Below the pieces are notes generated by a model that saw only the letters and a list, made by a program, of their open reading frames with translations, did not search any database and was not told the origin of the DNA. DNA of 64,000 nt from Streptomyces pseudovenezuelae (GTDB lineage Bacteria; Actinomycetota; Actinomycetes; Streptomycetales; Streptomycetaceae): contig NZ_JARXVH010000007.1 in assembly GCF_029892565.1 (NCBI RefSeq), positions 186,001 through 250,000 of the forward strand. Direction: 5' to 3'. How positions within the stretch are numbered: position 1 is the first letter of the stretch; each line of letters starts with the position of its first letter. Positions 25,760 to 33,909 of this stretch are shown piece by piece. The translations under genes were made by a program, and so were the position numbers.

Positions 25760-26233
25760 ATGACATCGAACTGGGCCGCCTTCCGCCGCGCCGCACCCGA
25801 GCTGGCGCGGACCGCCGAGGAACGCTTCGCCGGCCACACCCACCACGTCCTGGCCACCCTGCGCGCGGACGGCTCCCCGCGCACCAGCGGCCTGGAGGTC
25901 CGTTTCCTGGACGGTGAGCTGTGGTTCGGGATGATGACGGGCTCGCTCAAGGCCCTCGACCTGCGCCGGGACCCCCGCTTCGCGCTCCAGACCAATCCAG
26001 GCGAGGGCACCGGCATGGCCGGCGGGGACATCCGCGTCGGCGGGCGAGCGCTGGAGGTCGAGGACGGGTCGGTGAAGCGGGCCTACACGCAAGAGGTGGA
26101 ACCGCCGGAGCCGTTCCACCTCTTCCGCACCGAGTTGACGGAGGTCGTACGGACCTACGTCGAGGACGAGAAGTACCTCGTCGTCGAGATCTGGCAGCCC
26201 GGAGAGCCGATACGCACGCTCAAGCGGACCTGA
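25760..26233 (+). CDS. Pyridoxamine 5'-phosphate oxidase-related flavin/F420 split-barrel protein
   Basis: The 157-residue protein has the FMN-binding split-barrel pattern: HHVLATLRADGSPRTSGLEV at 28-47, then LWFGMMTGSLKALDLRRDPR and an arginine-containing VRTYV. It resembles the actinobacterial PNPOx-like group, some of which use F420. The exact reductant and substrate are not evident. It is divergent from the aldolase gene and convergent with guaA, with a small terminator between. Confidence 0.82.
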   Translation: MTSNWAAFRRAAPELARTAEERFAGHTHHVLATLRADGSPRTSGLEVRFLDGELWFGMMTGSLKALDLRRDPRFALQTNPGEGTGMAGGDIRVGGRALEVEDGSVKRAYTQEVEPPEPFHLFRTELTEVVRTYVEDEKYLVVEIWQPGEPIRTLKRT

Positions 26234-26234
26234 A

Positions 26235-26250
26235 CCCCTGCGAACAGGGG
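26235..26250. terminator. Short bidirectional terminator
   Basis: CCCCTG-CGAA-CAGGGG sits in the 19-bp gap between two convergent genes. Confidence 0.6.
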
Positions 26251-26252
26251 AT

Positions 26253-27833
26253 CTACTCCCACTCGATGGTCCCCGGCGGCTTGCTCGTGACGTCGAGGAC
26301 GACCCGGTTGACGTCGGCGACCTCGTTCGTGATGCGGGTCGAGATCTTCGCGAGGACGTCGTACGGCAGGCGCGACCAGTCGGCTGTCATGGCGTCCTCG
26401 CTCGACACCGGGCGCAGGACGATCGGGTGGCCGTAGGTGCGGCCGTCGCCCTGGACGCCGACGCTGCGGACGTCCGCGAGCAGGACCACCGGGCACTGCC
26501 AGATCTCACGGTCCAGGCCGGCCGCGGTCAGCTCCTCGCGGGCGATGGCGTCGGCCTCGCGGAGCAGGTCGAGGCGGTCCTTGGTGACCTCGCCGACGAT
26601 CCGGATGCCGAGGCCGGGGCCCGGGAAGGGCTGGCGCTGGACGATCTCGTCCGGCAGGCCCAGCTCCTGGCCGACCATCCTGACCTCGTCCTTGAACAGC
26701 TTGCGCAGCGGCTCGATGAGCTGGAATTCCAGGTCTTCGGGCAGCCCGCCCACGTTGTGGTGGGACTTGATGTTGGCCGTGCCGGTGCCGCCGCCGGACT
26801 CGACGACGTCCGGGTAGAGCGTGCCCTGCACCAGGAAGGCGACCTCGGGACCCTCGTCCGCGATGATCTCGGCCTGCGCCTGCTCGAAGACGCGGATGAA
26901 CTCACGCCCGATGATCTTCCGCTTCTGCTCCGGGTCGGAGACCCCGGCGAGCGCGGTGAGGAACCGCTCCTCCGCGTCCACGACCTTCAGCTGAACGCCG
27001 GTCGCGGCCACGAAGTCCTTCTCGACCTGCTCGGTCTCACCCTTGCGCATCAGACCGTGGTCGACGTACACGCAGGTCAGCTGGGAGCCGATGGCCTTCT
27101 GGACGAGGGCTGCGGCTACGGCGGAGTCGACGCCGCCGGACAGGCCGCAGATGGCGCGCTTGTCGCCGACCTGCTCGCGGATCGCGGCGACCTGCTCGTC
27201 GATCACGTTGCCGGTGGTCCAGTTCGGCGTGAGGCCCGCGCCCCGGTACAGGAAGTGCTCCAGGACCTGCTGGCCGTGCGTGGAGTGCATGACCTCGGGG
27301 TGGTACTGGACGCCGTAGAGCTTCTTCTCGTCGTTCTCGAAGGCGGCGACCGGGACGACGTCCGTGGAGGCCGTGACCGAGAAGCCCTCGGGGGCGGCGG
27401 AGCAGGCGTCGCCGTGCGACATCCACACCGACTGCTCGTCCGGGGTGCCCTCGAAGAGGGTGGAGGACGACCTGGAGACGTGCAGCGGGGTACGGCCGTA
27501 CTCGCGGGCCCCGGTGTTGTCGACCGTGCCGCCGAGCGTCGTCGCCATCAGCTGGAAGCCGTAGCACATGCCGAAGACGGGGACGCCGGCCTCGAAGAGC
27601 GCGCAGTCCAGACGCGGGGCGCCCTCCGCGTACACCGAAGAGGGGCCGCCGGAGAGGATGATCGCCGCCGGGTCCTTGGCGAGCATCTCCGCGACCGGCA
27701 TGGTGCTCGGCACGATCTCGCTGTAGACCCGTGCCTCACGGACGCGACGGGCGATGAGCTGGGCGTACTGCGCGCCGAAGTCGACGACCAGGACGGTGTC
27801 GGGGGCGGCGGCAGTAGGGGTCGCTGGTGACAC
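26253..27833 (-). CDS. guaA: GMP synthase (glutamine-hydrolysing)
   Basis: The 526-residue enzyme converts XMP to GMP in the last step of guanine nucleotide synthesis. The N-terminal class I glutamine amidotransferase domain has C90 (FGMCYGFQ), H178 and E180 (YHPE). The ATP pyrophosphatase domain starts with SGGVDS at 232-237, and the C-terminal dimerisation domain ends VTSKPPGTIEWE. GTG 27833 is chosen from the GGAAGG site upstream and the usual length of the family. A -10 element TAGAAT lies upstream on this strand near 27877. It is divergent from the chorismate mutase leader. Confidence 0.97.
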   Translation of the reverse strand: MSPATPTAAAPDTVLVVDFGAQYAQLIARRVREARVYSEIVPSTMPVAEMLAKDPAAIILSGGPSSVYAEGAPRLDCALFEAGVPVFGMCYGFQLMATTLGGTVDNTGAREYGRTPLHVSRSSSTLFEGTPDEQSVWMSHGDACSAAPEGFSVTASTDVVPVAAFENDEKKLYGVQYHPEVMHSTHGQQVLEHFLYRGAGLTPNWTTGNVIDEQVAAIREQVGDKRAICGLSGGVDSAVAAALVQKAIGSQLTCVYVDHGLMRKGETEQVEKDFVAATGVQLKVVDAEERFLTALAGVSDPEQKRKIIGREFIRVFEQAQAEIIADEGPEVAFLVQGTLYPDVVESGGGTGTANIKSHHNVGGLPEDLEFQLIEPLRKLFKDEVRMVGQELGLPDEIVQRQPFPGPGLGIRIVGEVTKDRLDLLREADAIAREELTAAGLDREIWQCPVVLLADVRSVGVQGDGRTYGHPIVLRPVSSEDAMTADWSRLPYDVLAKISTRITNEVADVNRVVLDVTSKPPGTIEWE

Positions 27834-27924
27834 GGGAGCCTTCCGGCGGTGGGGCGGGGGTCTGGTGTGTACGCCGATTCTACCGAGGCCCGCCCCCAGG
27901 CCGTCCCGTGGCATACTGGCACCC

Positions 27925-27996
27925 ATGCTCACCCACGCGACCTTCCTCTTTACCTATGGCAACCGGCCCACCGGCTGCCATGGTCGTGCTGCTTGA
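27925..27996 (+). CDS. Phe/Tyr-rich leader peptide of the chorismate mutase gene
   Basis: The 23-codon frame encodes MLTHATFLFTYGNRPTGCHG followed by RAA, with Phe, Leu, Phe, Thr and Tyr codons close together. CATACT (27912-27917), seven bases before the ATG, is a -10 element, so the leader is probably leaderless. Directly after the Tyr codon starts a hairpin (27956-27966 with 27971-27981, one mismatch). A strong terminator follows at 28017. This layout is that of amino-acid attenuators, in which ribosome stalling at scarce Phe/Tyr codons changes folding. The downstream gene makes prephenate, the common precursor of Phe and Tyr, which fits. Confidence 0.6.
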   Translation: MLTHATFLFTYGNRPTGCHGRAA

Positions 27997-28016
27997 GCAA
28001 CTGACAAGCGACTTCC

Positions 28017-28058
28017 CAGGCGCCCCGGGCCGACAAGGCCCGGGGCGCCTGTGGTTTT
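28017..28058 (+). terminator. Attenuator terminator upstream of chorismate mutase
   Basis: A perfect 15-bp GC-rich stem (28017-28031 with 28037-28051, loop GACAA) is followed by TGGTTTT. It lies between the leader peptide and the chorismate mutase start, so it would stop transcription before the gene. CGGCCC at 27964-27969, in the first hairpin, can pair with GGGCCG at 28028-28033, giving a possible antiterminator. Confidence 0.7.
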
Positions 28059-28111
28059 CCCGGACCTTGCCGCTCCGGGGCTCCGCACCGCATCCGACGA
28101 GGGGCCCAGAC

Positions 28112-28399
28112 ATGACCGCCACCGCAGCGGAGCAGACCGGCGCGCACACCCCCGAGGCAGTCGGGGTGATCACCGGCGCCCGGGAGCGCATCGACGCGCT
28201 CGACGACCGGATCATCGGCCTGATCCAGGAACGGATGGCGGTCTCCGCCGTCATCCAGGACGCCCGGATCGAGTCCGGCGGCCGGCGCGTGAACCTCTCG
28301 CGCGAGATGGAGATCCTCGGCCACTACCGGGACGCGCTGGGCAAGCCCGGCACCTCGCTCGCGATGACGCTGCTCGAACTGTGCCGCGGTCGCATCTGA
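28112..28399 (+). CDS. Chorismate mutase (AroQ class)
   Basis: The 95-residue protein is a monofunctional AroQ-type helix bundle. Helix 1 reads ARERIDALDDRIIGLIQERM, with the conserved Arg and Asp pair, and the later stretch NLSREMEILGHYRDALG carries the active-site Glu region. It converts chorismate to prephenate for Phe and Tyr. ATG 28112 follows GAGGGG. Expression is probably controlled by the Phe/Tyr leader and terminator upstream. Confidence 0.9.
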   Translation: MTATAAEQTGAHTPEAVGVITGARERIDALDDRIIGLIQERMAVSAVIQDARIESGGRRVNLSREMEILGHYRDALGKPGTSLAMTLLELCRGRI

Positions 28400-28973
28400 G
28401 TTCGGGCCCGTTCTCACCCGTACGGCGCGTGACCGGTACGCAAGACGCTTCGTTGGTCCCGATGTCCGTGCCAGCCAGGGGCGGGCCCGAAAGAACCACG
28501 CGTGGCTCCGCTGGGGCGATGAGACGTACGGGATCGTGCCGTGCGTCGTGGGACCTCGCTCCAGGGTCGTGACCGGACGGCAGGGGACAGCAGCCCGGTC
28601 ACCCAAGAGAACGGTCGGCTCCGGGGACGCCCGGAGCCGTCCGACGGAAATTGCAAATATGCACGATCCTGGGTCAAACGGTTGCGGAGGCCGCGAGCAT
28701 CCAGCACGATGCGTAGAAAGCCCCAAGTCCCGTCACAACTCAAGGCATTGCCCTGTACCAGCTCCTCGCACTGCCCTGTACTTCCGTACTGCCAGAGGTC
28801 GAGACCATCCGTGCGCCCGGTTCGCGCCGGGGCGGCGACCAGGGCGCACAGACAAGCGGCGCAACCCCCCGGCGCCGCTCCCAGGCACCGGCGCTGCCCT
28901 GACGTCGGTGCTGACGGAGAAGGGCCCCGCGGACGCACGTCCCGCGGGGCCCTTCGCACGTGTACGGAGTCCG
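28400..28973. other. 574-bp convergent gap, no gene seen
   Basis: The gap between the stops of two convergent genes is long for this genome. It holds a hairpin (28616-28624 with 28631-28639), an AT-rich patch around 28648-28662, and a minus-strand promoter-like pair TTGACC (28677-28672) and TGCAAT (28655-28650), 16 bases apart. A small or antisense RNA is possible. The frames in it have no family-like features. Confidence 0.4.
28919..28955 (-). terminator. Terminator of the anchored protein gene
   Basis: A perfect 14-bp stem (28919-28932 with 28942-28955), loop of nine bases, lies about 20 bases after the stop at 28974. Confidence 0.85.
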
Positions 28974-30107
28974 TCAGGTGCGGCTCACCGTGCCGCAGTC
29001 CCCGCTCTCCTCGCCGATGTCCCGGCTGCGGTCGTACGGGTCGACCGACGGCCCGGTCGGAGTGGCACTCGCGGAGGGGGCCTGGGACGGGAACCGGGGG
29101 TGCAGATAGCCGTCGTTGACGTCGCAGGCGGAGTTACCGGCGTCCTCGTCGTACTTGACGACCATCAACCGGCCGGACGTGACCTTGTAGTGCGCGGGGT
29201 CGGGGAGTTCGGTGTCGATGACCCGGCGCACGATGGTGCGGGTGACCTCGGTCGAGCCGTCGGTGCGGACGACCGGGTAGACGAAGGTGAAGTCGGCGTG
29301 CACCGTGACCGCGTCGAACCTGCCCTTCTTGAAGGTGATCCGGCCGCGCGTCTTGATCACGTCACCGACCAGCCGCACCTCGTCCGGGTCGAAGCGGCTG
29401 AACATCGACAGCGGGTCGTGAGCCTCGCTCGGCGCGCGCAGGGCGGTGTTCAGGTCGTCGATCAGGCCCGGCTGCTTCGGGTCGAGCACCGAGAGCGCGG
29501 CCACGGGCCGGGCGCCGGCCACCACCTTCGGGTTCAGGTTCGCGTCGATCAGCAGCTTCCTGGTCTGCTGGAGGGCCAGTTCGACCTTGTCCTTGGAGAC
29601 CGCGCCGACGACCGTGGCCTTCGGGAGCACGATGCCGGCCCCGCCGTCGGCCCAGTTCAGCGCCGGGGAACCGGCGAACGGCTCGTCGAGCGTGGGGGTC
29701 GCGGGGTCGGCCGCGCCGGGCGCCGCGGTGGGCGGCGCGGTCTCGGCGGCCAGCGGGGAGGCGGCCTCGTCCACGTCCGCCTGCCCGCCGAAGGGGTCGC
29801 CGGGAAGCAGCGACGGCTTCATCGCGACGACGGCCACGGCGATCGCGACGGGTACGCCGATGATCGCCCACATCTTGCGGCGGCGGCCCTTCTTCGCCGT
29901 ACCGGTCGGGCCGGTGCGCCAGCCCTCGGACGGCGCCCCCTCGCGCTTCAGCCGCTCGCTGACCATGCGGGCCCGGGCGGAGGGCTCCTTGGGAGCGGAG
30001 CCGCGGATGTCCCGCTCACTGTCACGGATGAACTGCTCCCACACCTCGTCGGGTATGGAGGAGGACGGCTCGTCCCCCGCTGGATCCTCGGACCGTCTGT
30101 CAGACAT
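28974..30107 (-). CDS. Single-span membrane-anchored protein of unknown function
   Basis: The 377-residue protein has a charged cytoplasmic N-terminus (SIPDEVWEQFIRDSERDIRG, about 17-36), a basic stop-transfer region, and one membrane helix (MWAIIGVPVAIAVAVVAM, about 79-96). A Pro/Ala-rich linker and a large extracytoplasmic domain (about 140-377) follow, ending CGTVSRT, with cysteines near C338 and the C-terminus that could form a disulfide. No enzyme motif is visible. ATG 30107 is chosen from the AAGAGAGAG site upstream. I do not recognise the family beyond its presence in Streptomyces. Confidence 0.75.
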   Translation of the reverse strand: MSDRRSEDPAGDEPSSSIPDEVWEQFIRDSERDIRGSAPKEPSARARMVSERLKREGAPSEGWRTGPTGTAKKGRRRKMWAIIGVPVAIAVAVVAMKPSLLPGDPFGGQADVDEAASPLAAETAPPTAAPGAADPATPTLDEPFAGSPALNWADGGAGIVLPKATVVGAVSKDKVELALQQTRKLLIDANLNPKVVAGARPVAALSVLDPKQPGLIDDLNTALRAPSEAHDPLSMFSRFDPDEVRLVGDVIKTRGRITFKKGRFDAVTVHADFTFVYPVVRTDGSTEVTRTIVRRVIDTELPDPAHYKVTSGRLMVVKYDEDAGNSACDVNDGYLHPRFPSQAPSASATPTGPSVDPYDRSRDIGEESGDCGTVSRT

Positions 30108-30242
30108 CGGGCTCTCTCTTGGGTGGGTCGACTGGCCGAGGATAGCCATGCGCATGCCGATTACTCATCCCGGAAAGTTTCCGCGCATACGGAGGCAACC
30201 ATTCCCGCACCTCGTCGGTCACACCACCAGAACCAAAGGCCA

Positions 30243-30298
30243 CAGACGAAGTGAAGGACCTGCGCTCGGAGGGGGGTGCAGGTCCTTCACTTCGTCTG
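30243..30298 (-). terminator. Terminator of the GMC oxidoreductase operon
   Basis: A perfect 21-bp inverted repeat (30243-30263 with 30278-30298), loop of 14 bases, follows the GMC stop and precedes the next same-strand gene. Confidence 0.9.
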
Positions 30299-30325
30299 CT
30301 TCGGTTCCCGTTCGGGCTTGGGCTC

Positions 30326-32104
30326 CTACTTCTTCGGGGGCACCGTCGGCATCCCCAGGAACGGCAGTCGCAGCCCGCCGAACGCCTCCGTGGGGACGGC
30401 CGGGGCCTGCGGCTCGACCGGCTTCAGTCGCTCGTACGCCGCTCCCTGCGCCGGACGGGGATCCGCCTCGCCTTTGTTCGGCCAGAACGACATCGCGCGC
30501 TCGGCCTGCGCGGTGATCGTCAGCGAAGGGTTCACACCCAGGTTGGCCGAGACCGCGGAACCGTCGACGACGGAGACGCCGGGGTGGCCGTAGAGGCGGT
30601 GGTACGGGTCGATGACACCGCTCTCGCGCGAGGAACCGATCGGGCAGCCGCCGAGGAAGTGGGCGGTGAGCGGGGTGCCCATCAGCTCGCCGACGTTCGA
30701 GCCGGCGAAGCCGTTGATCTCGGCGGCGATCGCGGACGCACCCTCCGAAGCGGCCCTGATCTGCTTGGGGTTGGGGGCGCCGTGGCCCTGCCGGGCGGTG
30801 AGCAGGCCCTTGCCGACGCCGTCCGGTTTCAGGTACGTCGTCAGCGAGTTGTCCAGCGACTGCATCACCAGGCCGATGATGGTCCGCTCCGACCAGCGGC
30901 GGTTGGAGAGGGAGCGCAGCACGAGAAGGGGATGGCGGGTGGCGTTGCGCAGCCAGGCCAGCGCCCTCGACGAGCCCTCGGCGTACGGGACCTGGAGGAT
31001 CGACAGGCCGCCCATCGAGTTGGAGCCCCGGCCGTAGCGGACCGGCTCGATGTGGGTGTTCTCGTCCGGGTGGACCGAGGACGTGATGGCGACTCCGCGC
31101 GTGAAGTCGACCTTCGCCTCGCCCGTCGCTTTGCGGTAGCGGCGGTTGTTGGTCTGGGCGCCGACCAGGGCCTCGGAGTTGGTGCGGGTCAGCTCGCCCA
31201 ACTTCTCGGAGACGTACGGCAGTTGGCCGCCCGCCTTCATCCTGTGCAGCAGGGTCTGGGTGCCGTAGGTGCCGGCGGCGAGGACGACCTGGCGGGCCTT
31301 GAAGGTGCGGCCGCCGGATTTTCGGCGGTCGTCGGTGGGGAGCGTGGCGACCGCGTAGCCGCCCTGCGAGTCGTCGGTGACCGACACGACGGTCGTCATC
31401 GGGTGCACGACCGCGCCCGCTTTTTCGGCGAGGTAGAGGTAGTTCTCGTTGAGGGTGTTCTTCGCGCCGTGCCGGCAGCCGGTCATGCACTCGCCGCACT
31501 CGGTACAGGCCTTGCGGTCGGGCCCCGCACCGCCGAAGTAGGGGTCTGTGACCGGGTCGCCGGGGGCCGCCTTCGACTTCCCCTCGGCGTCCTTGCCGTC
31601 GCCGAAGAAGACGCCGACCGGGGCCATGTGGAAGGTGTCTCCTACGCCCATGCGGTCGGCGGCTGCCTTCAGATGGACGTCGGACGGGGTCATCGTCGGG
31701 TTGAGGCGTACGCCGAGCATGCGCTGTGCCTGGTCGTAGTACGGCTTCAACTCCTCCTGCCAGTCCGTGATGTCACGCCACTGGGGGTCGTCGAAGAACG
31801 GCTTCGGCGGGACGTAGAGGGTGTTGGCGTAGTTGAGGGAGCCGCCGCCGACGCCTGCGCCGGCGAGGACCATGACGTTGCCCAGGAGGTGGATGCGCTG
31901 GATTCCGTACATGTTGAGCTTGGGGGCCCAGAGGTAGTTCTTGAGGTCCCAGGAGTTCTTGGGGAGGGACTCTCTGGTGAAGCGGCGGCCTGCTTCCAAT
32001 ACGCCGACGCGGTAGCCCTTTTCGGTCAGGCGCAGGGCGGTCACTGAACCGCCGAAGCCGGAGCCGACGACTAGGACGTCGTAGTCATAGGGATCTTGCG
32101 ACAA
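30326..32104 (-). CDS. GMC-family FAD oxidoreductase, cholesterol-oxidase-like
   Basis: The 592-residue flavoprotein has the dinucleotide-binding VVGSGFGGS at 12-20 and the GMC motif near 82-90 (GAGVGGGSL). A cysteine array, C200-x2-C203-x2-C206-x3-C210, is followed by HGAKNTL, and the C-terminal active-site histidine segment is HFLGGCPIG. GMC enzymes oxidise alcohols or sterols. The Cys array resembles an iron-sulfur or zinc motif seen in ChoD-like actinobacterial members. TTG 32104 is chosen: GAGGAG stands upstream and the N-terminus MSQDPYDYDVLVVGSG is typical. It lies 40 bp after the aldehyde dehydrogenase gene in the same direction, suggesting alcohol-to-aldehyde-to-acid oxidation in one operon. 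Confidence 0.85.
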   Translation of the reverse strand: MSQDPYDYDVLVVGSGFGGSVTALRLTEKGYRVGVLEAGRRFTRESLPKNSWDLKNYLWAPKLNMYGIQRIHLLGNVMVLAGAGVGGGSLNYANTLYVPPKPFFDDPQWRDITDWQEELKPYYDQAQRMLGVRLNPTMTPSDVHLKAAADRMGVGDTFHMAPVGVFFGDGKDAEGKSKAAPGDPVTDPYFGGAGPDRKACTECGECMTGCRHGAKNTLNENYLYLAEKAGAVVHPMTTVVSVTDDSQGGYAVATLPTDDRRKSGGRTFKARQVVLAAGTYGTQTLLHRMKAGGQLPYVSEKLGELTRTNSEALVGAQTNNRRYRKATGEAKVDFTRGVAITSSVHPDENTHIEPVRYGRGSNSMGGLSILQVPYAEGSSRALAWLRNATRHPLLVLRSLSNRRWSERTIIGLVMQSLDNSLTTYLKPDGVGKGLLTARQGHGAPNPKQIRAASEGASAIAAEINGFAGSNVGELMGTPLTAHFLGGCPIGSSRESGVIDPYHRLYGHPGVSVVDGSAVSANLGVNPSLTITAQAERAMSFWPNKGEADPRPAQGAAYERLKPVEPQAPAVPTEAFGGLRLPFLGMPTVPPKK

Positions 32105-32144
32105 CGTGTTCTCCTCATTGAGATTCGCTGCGGGCCGTCTTTGA

Positions 32145-33773
32145 TCACCTGAGGCGGAGTGCCTTCATCACGCGGAGGCTGCGGCTCATGAACTGGGCGT
32201 ACTGCTCGTCGTTCATTCCCAGGGACGGGGCCATCGGCAGGAGTCGCTGTTGGGCGATCGTCTGGGCCTCGGTGTACTTGAGGATGCCCTCGGAGCCGTG
32301 GCGGCGGCCGAGGCCGGAGTCCTTCATGCCGCCCATCGGGGACTGGACGCTGCCGTAGGCGGAGGCGTAGCCCTCGTTGACGTTGACCGTGCCGGTGCGC
32401 AGGCGGGCGGCGACGGTGCGGCCGCGGGCGGCGCTCTTCGTCCAGACCGAGGAATTGAGGCCGTACGGCGTGGAGTTGGCGGCCTCGACGGCCTCGTCGT
32501 CCGTCTTGAAGCGGTAGAGGGAGACGACCGGGCCGAAGGTCTCCTCGGCGCAGACGGCCATGGGGGCCTCGACACCGTCGAGGATGGTCGGCTCGAAGAA
32601 GTACGGGCCGATGTCCGGACGGGCGTGTCCACCGGCCACGAGCCTGGCGCCCTTGGCGACGGCCTCCTCGACGTGGCGGGTGACGGCCTCCAGTTGGCGT
32701 TCGCCGGCCAGCGAGCCCATGTCGGCGCCGTAGGAGAGGGACGTGCCCAGACGCATGGCCTTGGTGCGGGCGGCGAAGCGGTCGAGGAAGGCGTCGGCGA
32801 TCGACTCGTGGACGTACAACCGCTCGATGGAGACGCACAGTTGGCCCGCGGAGGAGAAGCAGGCGCGGACCGCGCCCGCCGCCGCCTTCTCGACGTCCGC
32901 GTCCTCCAGGACCACCATGGCGTTCTTGCCGCCGAGTTCGAGGGAGACGCCGACCAGACGGGCCGCCGCGCCCTGCGCGACCTCGCGGCCGGTGCGGGTG
33001 GAGCCGGTGAAGGAGACGTAGTCGGCGTGCTTGACGATCTCGGGGCCGATGACCGGGCCGTCGCCGATGACGACCTGGAAGACGTCGGCGGGCAGGCCGG
33101 CCTCGATGAGGAGGTCGCGCGCCCAGAGGGCGGTCAGGCAGGTCTCGGTGTCGGGCTTCATGACGACCGCGTTGCCCGCGACGAAGGCGGGCAGGGCGTC
33201 GCCGACGGAGAGTTCGAGCGGGTAGTTCCAGGGGGCGATCTGGCCGACCACCCCGCGGGGGTGGCGCAGTTCGGTGACCTTGGTGAGGGTCGGGACGGCG
33301 CCGGTGTGCCGCTTCGGCTTGAGGTAGGCGGGGGCCTTTCGGCCGTAGTGGCGGGCCGCGACGGCGACGGCCTGGACCTCCTCGTGCGCGTGCAGCCGCG
33401 CCTTGCCGGTCTCCAGCTGGACGAGGTCCAGGACCTCGGCCTGGCGGGCCAGCACCAGGTCGTGGAAGCGGAGCAGGACGGCCGCGCGCTCCCGGACCGG
33501 CGTCTGCGCCCACAGCGCCTGCGCCACGCGGGCCGCCGCGAAGGCCTCCGCCACGTCCTCGGGTGTCGACTGAGGCAGGTCGGCCAGCTTCTCGCCGGTG
33601 AAGGGGCTGTGGTTGGCGGTGCGCCCGGAACCGGTCACGCCCTTGGTGAGCTGGGCGACCAGCTCGGGGGTGACCACGTCCGCGGCGGTGCGGGCGCCCT
33701 CGGGGGCGGGGGCGAGGGGGTTGGTGCCGGCAACGGTGGTGCCGGTCTTCTCCGGGGCCTGCGAGTCCGTCAT
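32145..33773 (-). CDS. gabD2: Succinate-semialdehyde dehydrogenase (NADP+), GabD2-like
   Basis: The 542-residue aldehyde dehydrogenase has the catalytic pair E279 (SLELGGKN) and C313 (SAGQLCVS). The oxyanion asparagine is in APWNYP and the cofactor-binding glycine motif is FTGSTRTG. It matches actinobacterial GabD2, which oxidises succinic semialdehyde to succinate at the end of GABA breakdown and in the alternative TCA route. Specificity is inferred by similarity. The gene leads the operon with the GMC oxidoreductase. A 16-bp perfect palindrome upstream could be an operator. Confidence 0.9.
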   Translation of the reverse strand: MTDSQAPEKTGTTVAGTNPLAPAPEGARTAADVVTPELVAQLTKGVTGSGRTANHSPFTGEKLADLPQSTPEDVAEAFAAARVAQALWAQTPVRERAAVLLRFHDLVLARQAEVLDLVQLETGKARLHAHEEVQAVAVAARHYGRKAPAYLKPKRHTGAVPTLTKVTELRHPRGVVGQIAPWNYPLELSVGDALPAFVAGNAVVMKPDTETCLTALWARDLLIEAGLPADVFQVVIGDGPVIGPEIVKHADYVSFTGSTRTGREVAQGAAARLVGVSLELGGKNAMVVLEDADVEKAAAGAVRACFSSAGQLCVSIERLYVHESIADAFLDRFAARTKAMRLGTSLSYGADMGSLAGERQLEAVTRHVEEAVAKGARLVAGGHARPDIGPYFFEPTILDGVEAPMAVCAEETFGPVVSLYRFKTDDEAVEAANSTPYGLNSSVWTKSAARGRTVAARLRTGTVNVNEGYASAYGSVQSPMGGMKDSGLGRRHGSEGILKYTEAQTIAQQRLLPMAPSLGMNDEQYAQFMSRSLRVMKALRLR

Positions 33774-33847
33774 GACGGGCAGCGTATGCCGGAGCGGAGG
33801 CTTTGGGTACCCGTCGGTAACGCGGCTTCACCGACCGCACACACACC

Positions 33848-33863
33848 GCCAGTGATCACTGGC
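33848..33863. promoter_or_regulatory. 16-bp perfect palindrome, candidate operator of the gabD2 operon
   Basis: GCCAGTGATCACTGGC stands 75-90 bases upstream of the gabD2 start, between it and the preceding kinase gene. A related half-repeat CCACTGATCAGG follows at 33871. The size and symmetry fit a TetR- or MarR-type operator. No regulator of either type is encoded next to it. Confidence 0.5.
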
Positions 33864-33909
33864 AGCGAACCCACTGATCAGGCTGTTGTTCGAGGGCGGC
33901 CGGTCCTGT

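Noticed and set aside
28414..28959. Minus-strand frame of 181 codons in the convergent gap
   Set aside because: No family-like features and it crosses the terminator of the neighbour; the frame is probably random.
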